Positions 22,880 to 35,386 of a DNA stretch of 64,000 nucleotides are shown here, in pieces. Source of the DNA: Sipunculus nudus (lineage: Eukaryota; Annelida; Sipuncula; Golfingiida; Sipunculidae). The DNA is taken from positions 20,127,867 through 20,191,866 of the forward strand of contig CM049308.1 in assembly GCA_026874595.1 (NCBI GenBank), in the 5' to 3' direction. Below the pieces are notes generated by a model. That model searched no databases and had not been told where the DNA came from. It saw only the letters and a list, made by a program, of their open reading frames with translations. How positions within the stretch are numbered: the stretch's first letter is position 1; the number at the start of each line of letters is the position of its first letter. The translations under genes and the position numbers were made by a program.

Positions 22880-23715
22880 CCGAGTGATTCTTACTAGCAG
22901 AGTGTATCTCGGTTCATAAATTTCATGGGAAGACGCGATGATCTTACGAAAACTAGTATACAATCATGAATGAACCTTACAATGTTTTCTTAAAGAAATC
23001 AAAATCAAAGAATATTTGTTTTGAAAAGATGTTATATGTAAATGAACTATGGAAAGCAAAACTTTAATAAGGAAGAGAAATTATATTTACGATGATCACC
23101 CACTGAATTGACTGAGTATGGTTAATTTTTTAACTAAAGTTAAAATATAAAGCAAAAAAAAATATTAAAAGGTATTGATCTCAGGCACCGCGCGCGTCAA
23201 TTTAAACCCCCCGCATCCATTTTTTTATTTTCAATAGAAACTTTCTAATTTTGAGCTCCAGCCGCTCCGACATTTCTCTAAGGAAGATAAAATAATAATT
23301 TTTATTAGATTTTCTTATTGTTGCCATGCTGTACCCTGATCAGATGACATTTTTATCGAAACATTCAAATAAAGGTGAACAAAATTGCCCCCGCACTGAT
23401 TTATGAAAAAGTGCCTGAGAACTAAACCTTTTTTTGGCCTAATGTTGATAGGTTTATCTTAAATAATCAAATAAATGGTCCATATTCATTTACCTTTTTT
23501 CTTAAATAAGAATATACATTTGTTTTCAGGGAGACCTACATCAAGACAGATTTATTCTACAGATCGCTTTAACAAGAAGTGATATCCCAGCACGAGGCCT
23601 TTGAATTCTTAAGTCCACTCATCGGGCTGTTTGGGGGGGGAGGGGGTGTTGATGGGAGTAAGCGTCTTGATAGTGTCCGAAATCCTTAGCTATGGTGGCA
23701 ATAGACTAGGGACCC
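22880..23715 (+). pseudogene. Broken duplicate of the channel gene 3' end
   Basis: 22880-23005 matches the start of channel exon 11 (shared 'attcttac', 'agagtatatctcg', 'cttacaatgtt', 'gaaatcaaaa') but with frame-breaking changes. 23531-23715 matches exon 12 including its 'tttcag' acceptor (shared 'attctacagatcgcttt', 'atatcccagca', 'gaattctt', 'ctatggtggcaat') with an in-frame TAA soon after TCGCTT. Most of exon 11 is deleted and a MITE sits between the pieces. Intron sequence is kept, so this came from DNA duplication, not retroposition. Confidence 0.85.
23173..23424. mobile_element. MITE-like element, copy 2
   Basis: Same layout as the 21.6-kb copy: left ATCTCAGGCACCG, right GTGCCTGAGAAC, and shared internal words 'ccccccgcatc', 'gagctccagccgctc', 'gacatttct'. 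Diverged and shorter. It lies inside the broken duplicate of the channel gene. Confidence 0.8.
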
Positions 23716-23782
23716 ATGTGTCTCAACGCTCAGCTGAATTTGTTTGTAAGGATAGGTTTATGATTTTTTTCTTTCAAAATAT

Positions 23783-23912
23783 GATTCCTGTGAGCAGTAT
23801 GAAGCTAACCTGTTTCCCTAACTTGAGTTTTCATCCGTAAACTAATTCCTGTGAGCAGTATGAAGCTAACCTGTTTCCCTAAACTTGAGTTTTCATCCGT
23901 AAACTAATTTGT
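23783..23912 (+). repeat. Recent 65-bp tandem duplication
   Basis: 'attcctgtgagcagtatgaa' through 'catccgtaaactaa' occurs twice in direct succession and is nearly identical, so it is a recent event. Confidence 0.9.
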
Positions 23913-23924
23913 CAATGGATGGGC

Positions 23925-25140
23925 CCTGTGACCTTGACCTTTGTTCTAGTGACCCAAAAACCTTAAAGAACCTTCCCCTATTGGTACGTGCGCCACGTGA
24001 AAGACGGAAGGTTTGGATAAAATGATTGGCTCAAAATGCATCCACAATCTTTTTTAAGAAAAGGATCCTGTCACCTTGACCTTTGACCTCTTGACCTCAA
24101 AATCAAAAAGGTTTTTACATTATTGGCAGGTCACATACATAAATAAGTCAAGTGTGAAATCAATATGTCAATCAAAACTTGAGTTATCATCTGGAAACAA
24201 ATTTGTGGACAGATGGCTCCTGTGACCTTGACCTTGAGACCCCAAAATCAATCAGGTTCTTCCCCTATTTGCAGGTCAGCTATATTTGCAACGTCGAAGG
24301 TTGGGAATGAAAAGTTTGGCTTAAAATGCATCCACAATCCTCTAGTAAGATGAGTCCTGTAACCTTAACTGTTGAATTTATGATCCCAAAATCAGTTGAG
24401 TTCTTGTGTTAGAGATGGATTATATATAAGTCAAGTTTGAAATCCATAGGTCAATCCAGACTTGAGTTATCATCAGGAAACAAATTTTACGGACATACAG
24501 AAAGACAAACAGACGGAAGGGCAGAGTGATTAATATATGGCATCCGCTTTTTCAAGCGGGGCACTAATAAACAACACAAGGTTTCAGGACACAGATAATA
24601 CCACAGTTGCATATCAATATAATTTGGCAGTGTCACAACAAGAAAAAATCCATCAAAAGAGAAAAAATACAGGTAGCGCCACCAATCTTCAGGATATGAA
24701 GAAACCAATCATAATCAATAATCCACTTGGTTTCATTACCTTGGATGAAACCATAGCTGAGAACCAGACATATTTGCTGTCATTTGACGGTCTCAAAAAC
24801 AGAAAAAATATCGTCAATATCCGAAAAAAGTACAGGCGGTGCCACCAGTTTTAGGAACTGGCGAAACTAATCATGATCAATATTCAAGGCAAGACTTATG
24901 GCAATCCATGCATTAATTATCAAGATACTGGAGGATTTGTTTCAAGTTTTAAATTATTCTGGGAGATACTTACAAGCCCCAAAGCTCGGAGGATATAGGT
25001 CACAAAGACCTAATTACAGGTTTCCAGGGAGATTTTTTATCGGCCTCTTTGGATGTACACATAGATGTTTCGAGGTCCAGTGGTTACGAATTGTGCCCTG
25101 CTAATGGACGGTCAGACAGCCGGACGGACGACGGACAAGC
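23925..25140 (+). repeat. Degenerate 'tgaccttgacc' repeat block with 'gacggac' tails
   Basis: Recurring phrases 'cctgtgaccttgacctttg', 'aaaatgcatccacaatc', 'acttgagttatcatc' and 'aaacaaatttt' give a period of about 130-170 bases. Stretches of 'acggacatacagaaagacaaacagacgg' (about 24490) and 'cagccggacggacgacggac' (about 25115) close two blocks. Open frames inside (for example 24537-24854) follow repeat sequence and show no protein family. Confidence 0.65.
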
Positions 25141-25708
25141 GCCATAACTGTACCACAGCTGAATGAAAGTCAAGCAAAAAAAATCAATGAGTGAAAATAT
25201 GGAAGGAATCTTTATTTATAGTTCACTATTCATTAAATGAAATGGGTTATTTGCTCTGTAAGGGGATGATGAAACAATTAAATACCGATGGAAGCTTGAT
25301 GGAGGCTCTCACTTTATTTCTTTCACTAGCCCCCGGCCCCCGTAAGCTGAAACATACATGTAAATGTACCTTTTCAAATGTATATGTGAATAATTGTTTC
25401 AAAAGACATTTCAAAAGATATTTGGGAACAGGAAATTAAATTATCATATCTTGTCATATGATCAGATTGTAATATGATCAATAAAATTTATAGCTTCGTA
25501 TAGACATTTTGAAATGAATAATTAGACTCAATCCATAATCATTTTATTTCAGAGGAACTGTTTACCTTTACATGAAAGCAAAAATATGAATTCTTTTTGT
25601 TCTACCTAGGAGAAAGATACCTTGAAGAGATTTATTTCGCCCAAGAAAAATTAGGGCACTATAGGTTGGCCCACAAAAAGTTAATTGCTTGCATAAAATA
25701 ATCTTAAC

Positions 25709-25712
<4 letters not shown>

Positions 25713-25757
<45 letters not shown>
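25713..25757. repeat. (TA)n microsatellite
   Basis: About 45 bases of TA dinucleotide. Confidence 0.9.
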
Positions 25758-25762
<5 letters not shown>

Positions 25763-26103
25763 TACAAGTTACACGATGAAAGCCTCAGGCTGCCCAAAAT
25801 GTTTGATAACATCGGCGAACGGGGATGCTGCACATCGCATAAGTCCTATTTTGCGTGATTCACAGCCGGTAAACTGGATAAATTTACCTAAATAAATATT
25901 CAATAAAACTACATCTACTGTAAACACTGAAAAAATACTGTCTCATCAGTCGCGAAACCCAACACTAGTATGTTGCCGTCATTTTATCAAATTAAGCGCA
26001 GATGTTCGTTATATGAAGTATGTGGGTGAAAAATCGGCCGCAGGTGGTTTTTGAACATGTTCAATATTCAGTTGCGACTAATTTGTATACTTTGAGGTCG
26101 TAG

Positions 26104-26880
26104 GAGCTCGCAAGAAGGTTGTACCACCAGTCTTTGGCCATCGCTCGACCCAGTCGTGCATCATCGAGCGACAACTTGTTGCACGATTGGTCGTGCCACT
26201 CTGCTCGTGCCACCTCGCGATTGGTGGCACCACTTGTCGTACGACCTTGTGATCAGAATTGCGACTTGTCAAGATCTCTCCCGACTTGTGGCACGATTAT
26301 ACGACTGGTCGTGCTATCAGCTCGGCAAACGTTATAAAACTGTTGGGATCTAGGGCAAAGCTCAGTCAGCCGTATTTACTTCCAATTGTCAGTATGGATC
26401 ACCTCATGCCACCCTGTAGACTCGAGTTTATGCTGGTTTTGCTACAACTGGAACAACAACAACAACAGCTAGGTGCCATTGCCGCAGCTGCACTTCTGCA
26501 TATCACTGTTCTCTACGGGATCTAGTGAACGAAAGACTAGGGCTGATTTCGGGCCCAGGAATATATATCTATACAATCGGTGACACGCCCAGTTGAACGT
26601 CTAGTCGCAAGTCATTACGACAAGTCGTACGATTGCCCACTGGTCACTAAGACTTGTCGTACGATCAATATTAATCGCAACAACTTGTCGCAAGAATGAT
26701 CTTGCGACCGATCGTCACTAGTTCTGGTTGATCGTGCAACCGAGCGTGCCCGAGTCATACGATTACCTACCACCAGTATCAATTTCAGAATCAGGACAAA
26801 TTTTAGGAGACTGGTCGTGCAACTTCCTGATCTTGGGTCAGTCGCACGATTAAACAGTCGTACGATTAAGTGTGACAATG
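26104..26880. repeat. Cluster of TCGTACGA / GTCGTGC-type words
   Basis: Palindromic TCGTACGA and relatives (TGCACGA, TCGTGCAAC, CGACTTGTCG, GACTGGTCGTGC) recur dozens of times in two blocks, 26104-26335 and 26600-26870, around a centre lacking them. The blocks are imperfectly inverted. Composition is far more CpG-rich than the surroundings. No coding family seen. Confidence 0.65.
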
Positions 26881-26889
26881 GCTATAATC

Positions 26890-28380
26890 GGCTATGTCAT
26901 TAGACGCATGCGCGTGGGAGCTGTAATAATTTAGTCACCTGTAGGGCCAAGAGAAGACAGTGCAAAGACGAAGGCTAATAACTAAAATTAGAGGAAGCTA
27001 AACATATGTGTTTATACGAATTACCATTACATTGTAACTTTAACCTCTGCTTCAACTCTCGTGCAGAAAACCAGTCAAACGATTAGCAATTGACTCAGTA
27101 TCAAGATTAAAATGTTATATAATCAGACATGAGCAGAATTAAGTGACATTGTGCGTTTTTTTAAAGATAGAGCATTATGTATGTGGAAGGATGAAGACAC
27201 CCTACATTTAACCTGAGATTGTTAATCACAGTTTACTAATAAAAAAAAGTGATGTAATGAGGACGTTAACTGGCAGCTTGGGTGTTTGCAGTGTCAGGGT
27301 GTCAGTAAAGCTAATAATATGCAAAATATAAAAGGAATCCGGAAGACGTACTGAGTCCGGAACATTGCAGGTAGTTCATACATCGATGCCCTATATTGGG
27401 TGAATCTCTAATATTTGCATATATAAGAACATCACAAAGCTCTATCCAGACCTGACGATTCCCTCCCATTTGAGTTTTGGTATGTCATACTGTATGTGAA
27501 GGGTGGACATGTTGGCCTCTCCATAGGCAAATGACAGATGCACATTCGTCGAAAATTGCGTATGCAGGTAGCGGTAATTTTACCCCAAAAGGTGGGCACT
27601 TTTGTTCCTGATAACGGCGGGGATTGTTACCAGTTTTGTCATGCCTGCATGTGTAGGCTCAATTTCTGAAAGTACTTGGGCGTGTTTTTTTCTGTCAACC
27701 TATCATTTTCCCTGTTTCGGGCAAAAACTTCTGCTCTCTTATGTAAAGAACTACAAAATATATCTATGTTAGCTTACATGTCTAATGTCCGATTGCTAAT
27801 GGAGCCACGTTAAACTGGAGTAATTTCCCGGTCAAGACCACAATCAGTGCAGATGTCACTGAAAAAAAATCTCGATTCCCAGGGGAGTGCAAGAGAACTA
27901 TGTTAGTCATACCATTAACCACCAGATGGCAGTACCTATTCAAAGTGTTGCTGTACAGAGAAACAAAATGTAATAGATCAGCGAGTTTTTTAAGCTTTAC
28001 AGCCTGGGCCACTCTACTGGAGTGTTCACGTTGGCTTTCTCTGACAGTATCTGCCAGATGCTAAACTCTGGAGAGTGTCCTCTCATATAGCCATATTAAT
28101 ACCTTGTAACTCGTGGCAAAAGTATCGAGACAACAAGGAAAAGAAGAAAAAAAAACTCATTTTAACCACTGATTTAATAGTTATATCTTCCATACGTAAA
28201 ACAATTTATTTGCTAAGAAAGACATATCAGGCGACCTTTCAAAAGAATATGTCATATGAAGAACATCTGAATATGAAAAGTTTAACTTATTTAATATTTT
28301 TCATCAATTTAAACATCATGAATAAAGTTTGTTTCAGCATCTTGTGTTATAAAAAGCGAAAGAAAATAGGGATACTAAAG
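26890..28380. other. Non-coding stretch
   Basis: No gene recognised. From about 28020 onward the sequence is homologous to 35260-35540 and 44960-45500, the 3' flanks of the other two protease copies, so it is the edge of the duplicated unit. Confidence 0.5.
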
Positions 28381-28389
28381 GTGATATAT

Positions 28390-29713
28390 TTAAGACTGTT
28401 TTCCTAAACAGGGGAGGTCAGGAAGGTCTATGCACTGGAGGCTAATACACATGTCAGGGATGAAAACCACCAACATAACGTTAACAATAAGCATCACTGG
28501 AGAAATCTGGTATCCACTGGAACCATGACGACATTCGCCATCGTTGTCCAAGTCCAAAACTCTGGCTTCATGGTTCGTTTCTTCCAGGATCCATTTAATG
28601 TGGCTGCTTGTTCGGGTGAAGACGTTTGCAGCATCTACTACGCATGTGTCTTTTCCACGGAATACCACCCATGACGTCACACCAGAAACAACCCAAGGCT
28701 CTTTGCTACAGCGCCGGCACTGAAGTGGCCCGCCGCTGTCACCCTGAAACAAGGACAGATTTAGTACACTCAGTGTTCGTTATCAAGGAAAGCAGGGTCA
28801 CATCCACGGTAACGCACTCGCCCTCCCCCCCCCCCCCCCCACCTTCCATCCGATAAGGATAATGAAGTAGGCTGATAATATATATATATATATATATACT
28901 TTCTTCTTGGTTAGAGGAATTGCTGTATCCCAATTAGCGCCTCTAAAAAAGAAACTGTTCTGCGTAGTATTGGAACAAAATTTATGATACGAACAGAGGG
29001 ATTCTTATTATATACATTTTCTTTTGTTACTTTAGGGATCAAAATGAATTACGTGGACTTTTGCAAACTTGGCAGGTAAAATAAAAAACTTCCCATATAA
29101 TCAACAAGACATTTAGTCCATTCTCAAAGTTTTTTATAATTTCTTTAAGGAATCGAGACATAAGCACAAATTACTTACATTACCGAGAACGTGGTCCTGA
29201 TTTGCCAAAATATGATTAATCTATGAGACACGGGAGCGGATAGTCCGTCCAAGTTATTTGTGTGTGAATGTGTGTGAATGTGTAAGTGCCCTAAAGCCTG
29301 TGCACTTCGTTTTGCACCTTACCTTGCAGACCCCTGTATCATTATTATACATATATATATATTGGAATTTGGCCAATGTATGTTCCCAACATTTTATAAG
29401 CTTACTTCATGCATACGTGCAATAAAATCAATCAAGTTAGATTATAAAACCCTTGATTCCTGTGCGATTAGCTTACTGCATATGTTCTCCCTAGGTAATT
29501 ATTTTTCCCAGCATTAACTTATCATTAGAGCTGCTTACCTGTTTTTCCCCAGCCACTTGCAAAGCAGTGAGACCCAACGAAGTTATCGGTGGTTTTGGGA
29601 AGGGTAGCTGGTTGAATGTTGATTGGTTGAATGTCTACGCCAGAATTTACGGGAGCTTTAAGCTCGATAACAGCAATATCATTAACGAACGTCTTGTTGT
29701 CGAAACCAGGATG
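28390..29713 (-). pseudogene. Serine protease copy A (decayed, S1 trypsin fold)
   Basis: The Ser exon 28743-28390 starts GDSGGPLQC after a good 'gtttcag' acceptor and continues VVSGVTSW, TCVVDAANVFTR, then a hydrophobic tail. The Asp exon is 29713-29539 (HPGFDN, NDIAVIELKAP, ASGWGKTG, with a GTAAGC donor), with a five-residue local duplication (IQPINIQP) compared with copy C. Its acceptor is CAT instead of CAG. The exon between the two survives only as a donor-proximal scrap at 29323-29375. I find no His exon. The Ser exon itself is open, but a full protease cannot be assembled, so I call a pseudogene. Confidence 0.75.
28825..28840 (+). repeat. Poly-C run
   Basis: C homopolymer in the intron of protease copy A. 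Similar C runs occur at 13173, 30663, 32437, 33763, 35363, 36670 and 51780. Confidence 0.9.
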
Positions 29714-29866
29714 ATGCAAGCAGAAATACCCTTCATATACAAAATTGACTGATTTATTCAAAGGAGATAAAATCATTTAATACCAGAAAAAAAACTTCGA
29801 CGGATCCAGGGGGATGAGGATACAAACGTACGCCACGAGTTAACTTCATTATTGAAAAGGAAAGTC

Positions 29867-29868
<2 letters not shown>

Positions 29869-29943
<75 letters not shown>
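29869..29943. repeat. (TA)n tract at left end of foldback element
   Basis: About 70 bases of TA, directly abutting the left inverted repeat. A matching (TA)n tract (31890-31950) abuts the right one. Confidence 0.9.
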
Positions 29944-29946
<3 letters not shown>

Positions 29947-31886
29947 GAGGCCCAGATTAGAATCTGGCCCAATTTAAAACTGGGCCAGCCCAGACCAAAA
30001 TTTTGATTTGGACCGGCCCAGATCAATATTCTAATCTGGGCCAGACCAGTTTTAAACTGGGTCAGCCCAGATTAAAATTTTGATCTGGGCCGGTCCAGAT
30101 TAAAATCCTGTGGTGAAGACTTCAGGATTTAAATCTGGTCTGGACTGATTTTAAACTGGGCCAGCCCAGATAAGAATTTTGATCTGGGCCAGTCAAGTTA
30201 ACAATCCTGTGGTGGACTGATTTTAAACTGGACCAGACCAAATCAGAATCCTACGCTAATCTACTCCTTAGCTGGCTTCAATTACGCTATATTTAACTAG
30301 CTGGCCTTTCATCAATTCAAAGAATTTGTAAAACATTGTAAGACTGTAAGTCAATAATAATTAATATTTAATGGATTTATTTCATATTCTATGCAAATAT
30401 CATTTGTTGGATCCTGTCATATTTATTTTGTAATTTCACCTCTTATGTGAAATGTCTAATATATAATTATAAGATAATCATGTTAAACATTGGTATTTTA
30501 CAGCTAAAAACTACAAATATAGCTATCAGAACATGTGCATTAATTCAAAAAACTAAAACAAAATTTAATCAATAATAATTAATATATATGTTACTCACTG
30601 TTAAGCTTGTTATGTTAAGTTATTTATCATTTATCACAAGTTTGGGTTTTTGTCTGTGATCTCCCCCCCCCCCCCCCTCCTGTCACCCATTAAAAAATTT
30701 GCACTTATTGTAACATTGGACCTAGAACTTATAACGTACTATTATTGAGGAAAAAAGGCCCTGAAACATCTATTTAGATAGAACAGTGGGAACAATATTC
30801 ACCAACTCAGCATTTTAACTATTGAAGGTAGAGAATATTTGTATTGCAGCTTTTAACTATCTTCAGTTTAGATTAGTTATCAGTTAATAGATTAGCTTTG
30901 TTTTAAGTTAATAACTCCAAAGTGAAAACTCCGCCATGTTTGTGACTCTCTGAATTAAAATTCTAAATCCAATTTTCACTCATGTTCACCTCTGTTTTTG
31001 AGACTGACAAATGAAAACAATCATATCATTTTCTCAGCTGTGGATTTTCTATTGAAAATTACAAAAATTGTATCACAAACTTCTTCCTAGCCCCATGTTA
31101 GGGCACAATGTCATGCAGCTCACCCAAATGAGCATCAAGACTGATAAATTACTTTTGTTCACTTATAAATGGGTAAAGGTGGTATTTAATTATTTATGTA
31201 TATATTTAATATTACAAATGAAATTTTTATATTCAGAACAGAAAATTATCTCAGTTAAGTCAAGTAGATGTCTCATTAGATTAATTATGGTAGTTCGATT
31301 AGGTGAAGTTCAAATGTGAACTTGCATGCTTGAAGAATAGATGAAACCAAAGACGCACATCACATTTGTTCATTAGTTTTTCCTTCACTAAAATATTTTA
31401 AATTGTTCATTATGTGTTTTGTGCCCTTCAAAATGGTGTATCTGGAATAAATGTTTACTGTATTATCTGATTTAAGATAATAAAATCAAGCTAGCCTAAT
31501 ATTAGATTAGGATTCTGATCTGGTTAGGCCCAGTTCAAAATCAGTCAACCACAGGATTGTTATCTTGACTAGCCCAGATTAAAATTTTGATATGGGCCAG
31601 CCCAGTTTAAAATCAGTCCACCACTTAATAATAAACTTAACCAGCCCAGATCAAAATTCAAATCTGGGCCAGCCCAGTTTAAAATCAGTCTAGACCAGAT
31701 TTAAATCCTGAAGTCTTCACCACAGGATTTTAATCTGGACCGGCCCAGATCAAAATTTTAATCTGGGCTGGCCCAGTTTAAAACTGGTCTGGCCCAGATA
31801 AGAATTTTGATCAGGGCCGGTCCAAATCAAAATTTTGATCTGGGCTGGCCCAGTTTTAAATTTGGCCACATTCTAATCTGGGCCTC

Positions 31887-31889
<3 letters not shown>
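29944..31889. mobile_element. 1.95-kb foldback element with 310-390 bp inverted repeats
   Basis: Left arm 29944-30255 and right arm about 31500-31889 are inverted copies, both beginning GTCGAGGCCCAGATTAGAAT from the outside. Each arm is built of short degenerate subrepeats around CTGGGCC / GATCTGGGCCAGCCCAG, plus a 'CCTGTGGTGAAGACTTCAGG' segment. The 1.25-kb AT-rich centre has no coding capacity. The element is set exactly into a (TA)n tract, consistent with a TA target. It is a non-autonomous DNA transposon by structure; superfamily not determined. Confidence 0.85.
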
Positions 31890-31952
<63 letters not shown>

Positions 31953-34900
31953 GATATATTATTATTATTATTATTATTATTATTATCATTTAGGCCTTAT
32001 GAAGCCAACCCTTTTTTACAGCTGTATGTTCAGACTTTAAAGAATGTTAACACTGAATAATCTGGGACTCGGTAGTAGTTCCGGGCTGTTTTCTGTGCGA
32101 CGTTTTTCTAACTTCCCAAGTCCCGGGGAGATACATATACCCGGCAAGCTTCCTGGCTGAGCATTAAAGAGGGCTGAACGAAATTAAAGGGAGGGGTTGT
32201 TTTGCTTGGGTGAGAGCAGAAACAACCAACACAGGTCAACTGTAACATTAACTTTAATACAGAAACTTAGTACTTATCTAACTGCTACTTCACAGCGGCC
32301 CGCCGCGTGTCCCGAACGCAAACACCAACACTAAACGTCCTTCTAGCCTCTTGGCACCAGTCCCGAACGTCGTCATGACTTTAAATGTGGACTGGCACCT
32401 TCCCTCTTAAAAATCAGACTGATACCCTCCTCCCAACCCCCCCCCCCCCCCCTTATAAAATCCGAACAGAAATTACTTAATTGCTCAAAACCCGCCAGTC
32501 GGGTCAAGTACCGCCATTCGGGGTCCAGTGCTGCAAGTCTGAGTCGTCTGCTGCCAGTCGGGGTCCCGTATTGCCTCTGTGTTTTTACTAGAGTGTGTGT
32601 GTGTGTGTGTGTGCAGCCAACGCATTCCGTGTTAGACGTAATACGATTGGAAACCTATGTGTTAGGTGGCTTACTTTTATTTTATAATATATTAGCTAGA
32701 ACACAGCTGGTTCTCAACCTGTATACGTCGGTAAAGCCGGTAATAGGGTTAAGCCACAACTTTGAGTAATTTAGAGTCTGTTCCTGACTTATAACAAGAC
32801 AATTGTGCGGCGTGTCGTGCCGTGAACTTACAAATTTCTTGGGTTTTGAGGGTCATTATACCTTGTTAGGTCGGAGTTCGTGTCCGTCAGTTAGTCCGTG
32901 TTGTGTCACGTTAGGGTAAAGGGTAGCATAGGGTTCAGTAGCGTTAACACTTAGGTGGAGATGGGTGTTGTGTCGTTAATCCCGTAGTTATAACGATCTC
33001 TTTGTGAGGCCCTTCCCCATTGTAACAGAGCAAATAACTGACGAGAAGCGGGTCTTTATATATTAAATCTTGAGACCGCGCAGTTTTGGCGCCTTTTCAA
33101 TCTGAAAAAAAAATACTTGCGCTATTAGGATAATCCTTTCGCCATATTTTTTGTGATGACTAATGTCGTATTTAGGTCCCAAACGCGCAATTTATTATTC
33201 TCATCCGATCACTCTTCACTTTCCAGGTATTGAGATACCGGGGAAGGATTTATGTTACTGGGAAATACAGTGATTCCAATATATATTCCAACTATACACT
33301 TGCACAGTTTGGTAGGTGGTTTATTTACTTTGTAATTGTATCACCAGTGGTGAATGAAGAGCCACCTCTCATATATTATTACCAGAAATTGTACGGGATC
33401 GGTGCGTATTTTTAGATACAGTAACCACCCTGGCGTCCACTGTAAATTAAAACAGCAAACAAATACAGCAGGGGTCATGTGATCAGCCACATTTGTGTAT
33501 GTGTAAACGTATGTATCACGAGCCATAGATTGGAAAGTGTTCCAAAAATTAAGATGAATTTTTTTTGACGGAATGGCCATGCGCGAAAGAAGAATTTAAT
33601 TTTTGGACGGATCGGTTGAATTAAACGGATCAGGATCCTGATCTATCAATATTCTCCTCTTTTTGTATGCAATCTCCTGTGTTTTCCCGCACAACATTTC
33701 CAAAGATTAAGCTGATGCGCCGCAAAATTTCACTTAAGTGTATTAATACTATGACATATCCTCCCCCCCCCCCCCAAAAAAAAATCTAATTAATATCAAT
33801 CGAGAACTTATTGAGATAACCTACGGTCACTCGCTTGGCCACATTCCCCTTGAAATCAGGTAGCGACAGCTTGCCACTAAAACGTCGATGTTTTTGTTCC
33901 GAAGATGGAGTACCAGTCCCTCCCATTGGTTTGTTATCAATATTAAGTCATGAATGTGTAGATTTAATTTCTTACAGAACCTGGTCGTATTTTTCTTTTC
34001 TTCTAACCGTTTTTGTTCCGATTTTATGGCAAAAAGTTGCGTTCTCCTCTTTAAACAACTTTTTTACCTTTCTTATGCACGATTACCGAATGAAAAACGA
34101 GTAAATTTCTGGTACAGACCACAGTAACTGCTGAGGTCTCCGGGGGAAAACCCTAAGCTCAACGAGGGGATGATAGGTGGCGCTTCCTGTCATCCTCTAC
34201 TTTGACTCCGAGCTGTTCCTGGTCACACTGCACAGACTATTGTAGAACTCTTGTGTAGGGATTGTTGGTGTCAAAATCAGATATCCACAAGGCACTGAGG
34301 CTCTTAAATTCACCAACCGCGGAGGTAAAAATTTAGTAAAGAGGACATTGTAGTCCGTTCAAGCGTGTTGGATAAGAATTGTTTCCAAGCAAATTTCATA
34401 AACATGAGCGTTCTTTTGTGAAGGACTTCCCGGATAAGTAAAATTTTTTAAGTATGCGCATGTGGAATGTAAACAGAAGGTATTTCCTTGAAATGTAACA
34501 TATTTTAAATGTTTAAATATTTTAAAGTTTGACAGTTAAGACAAGTAATCTCACAGTGCCCAAACAGAAGAGATTCGAGTAGAAACAACCTCTGGCGGAA
34601 GGGTGTGATTCTGGTCAGAGAACCATCCTCCGCACAGGGTCAATATCTATTGAGGAAGATGGTATGCCCCTGCAATCGCTTGTTCACAACAATGCTACTT
34701 CAGGGGCCTTGAGGCAACCACTGTATACAAGCAAGACGGACCACATAGACCCGGACCTCTCGGAATTCCTCTGCCGGATTCGTATTTTCACGAGACAACC
34801 CGAAGATAAGGAGTGGTACGTGATCGAAGTGAGACCCGGATATTACCCCAAAATCACGCCAGTTTACCATACAAGTGTTTAACAAGATGGCACGTGGTGT

Positions 34901-35150
34901 TTGTTTGCATACATTTACACCGCGACGTCACCGCTATCGCGCCGCAATGCAGTTCAACGGGTTTTACGAAATTTCAAACAAAAAAGACAGTAATATTCTT
35001 TTTATATTTCGAATTAATATTGTCAGTGCATGCTCTACCGGTGCTCTATATTTGCTCCATTGACTTAATTATTGTAATAAAAATATCCCAAGCGCAACAG
35101 CACGATTTCGGCGTAATAGCGTGCTGAGTCAATGAGTGTATGCAGGAGGT
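31890..35150. other. Intergenic stretch with simple repeats, no gene seen
   Basis: Contains (TA)n to 31950, (ATT)n at 31957-31987, poly-C runs near 32437 and 33763, and (GT)n near 32593-32613. A relatively GC-rich segment (32040-32640) has short 'cagtcggggtc' repeats. Open frames near 33230 and 34664 show no family motif. I cannot identify an element or gene. Confidence 0.4.
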
Positions 35151-35362
35151 TTATCCATGATATTAATAGATAGACCTTCTGTGTAGGGAATGTCAGAGGA
35201 CCATATGTCAGTCATAACATACCATGTCTAGTCTAATAGAGTGATCACCTTGAATTTATCTTAAGGAATCTTTCAGGTTCAGAACTCTGGACGAGTGCCC
35301 TATCAAGTAGCCATGTCACTACCTTAAGATGATATGGTCGAAGTATCCAGAGAACAAGGGAG

Positions 35363-35386
35363 CCCCCCCCCCCCCCCCCCCCCCCC
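35363..35386 (+). repeat. Poly-C run
   Basis: 24-base C homopolymer in the 3' flank of protease copy B. The homologous position in copy A (28134-28157) is an A-rich run instead. Confidence 0.9.

Noticed and set aside
24537-24854. 105-codon open frame on the plus strand
   Set aside because: It runs through the degenerate 'tgaccttgacc' repeat block, and its phrases 'ggtagcgccaccaatctt...' and 'ggcggtgccaccagtttt...' are repeat words. No family motif or splice context.
26259-26525. Open frame containing a glutamine run (EQQQQQLG)
   Set aside because: It arises from a short CAA/CAG repeat next to the TCGTACGA cluster; no family or splice evidence.
32040-32640. GC-richer block considered as an LTR or promoter
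   Set aside because: No matching second LTR, primer-binding site or TG...CA ends could be found in the window.
33230-34885. Several 60-90 codon open frames
   Set aside because: No recognised motif, no consistent splice sites, and overlap on both strands; treated as chance frames.
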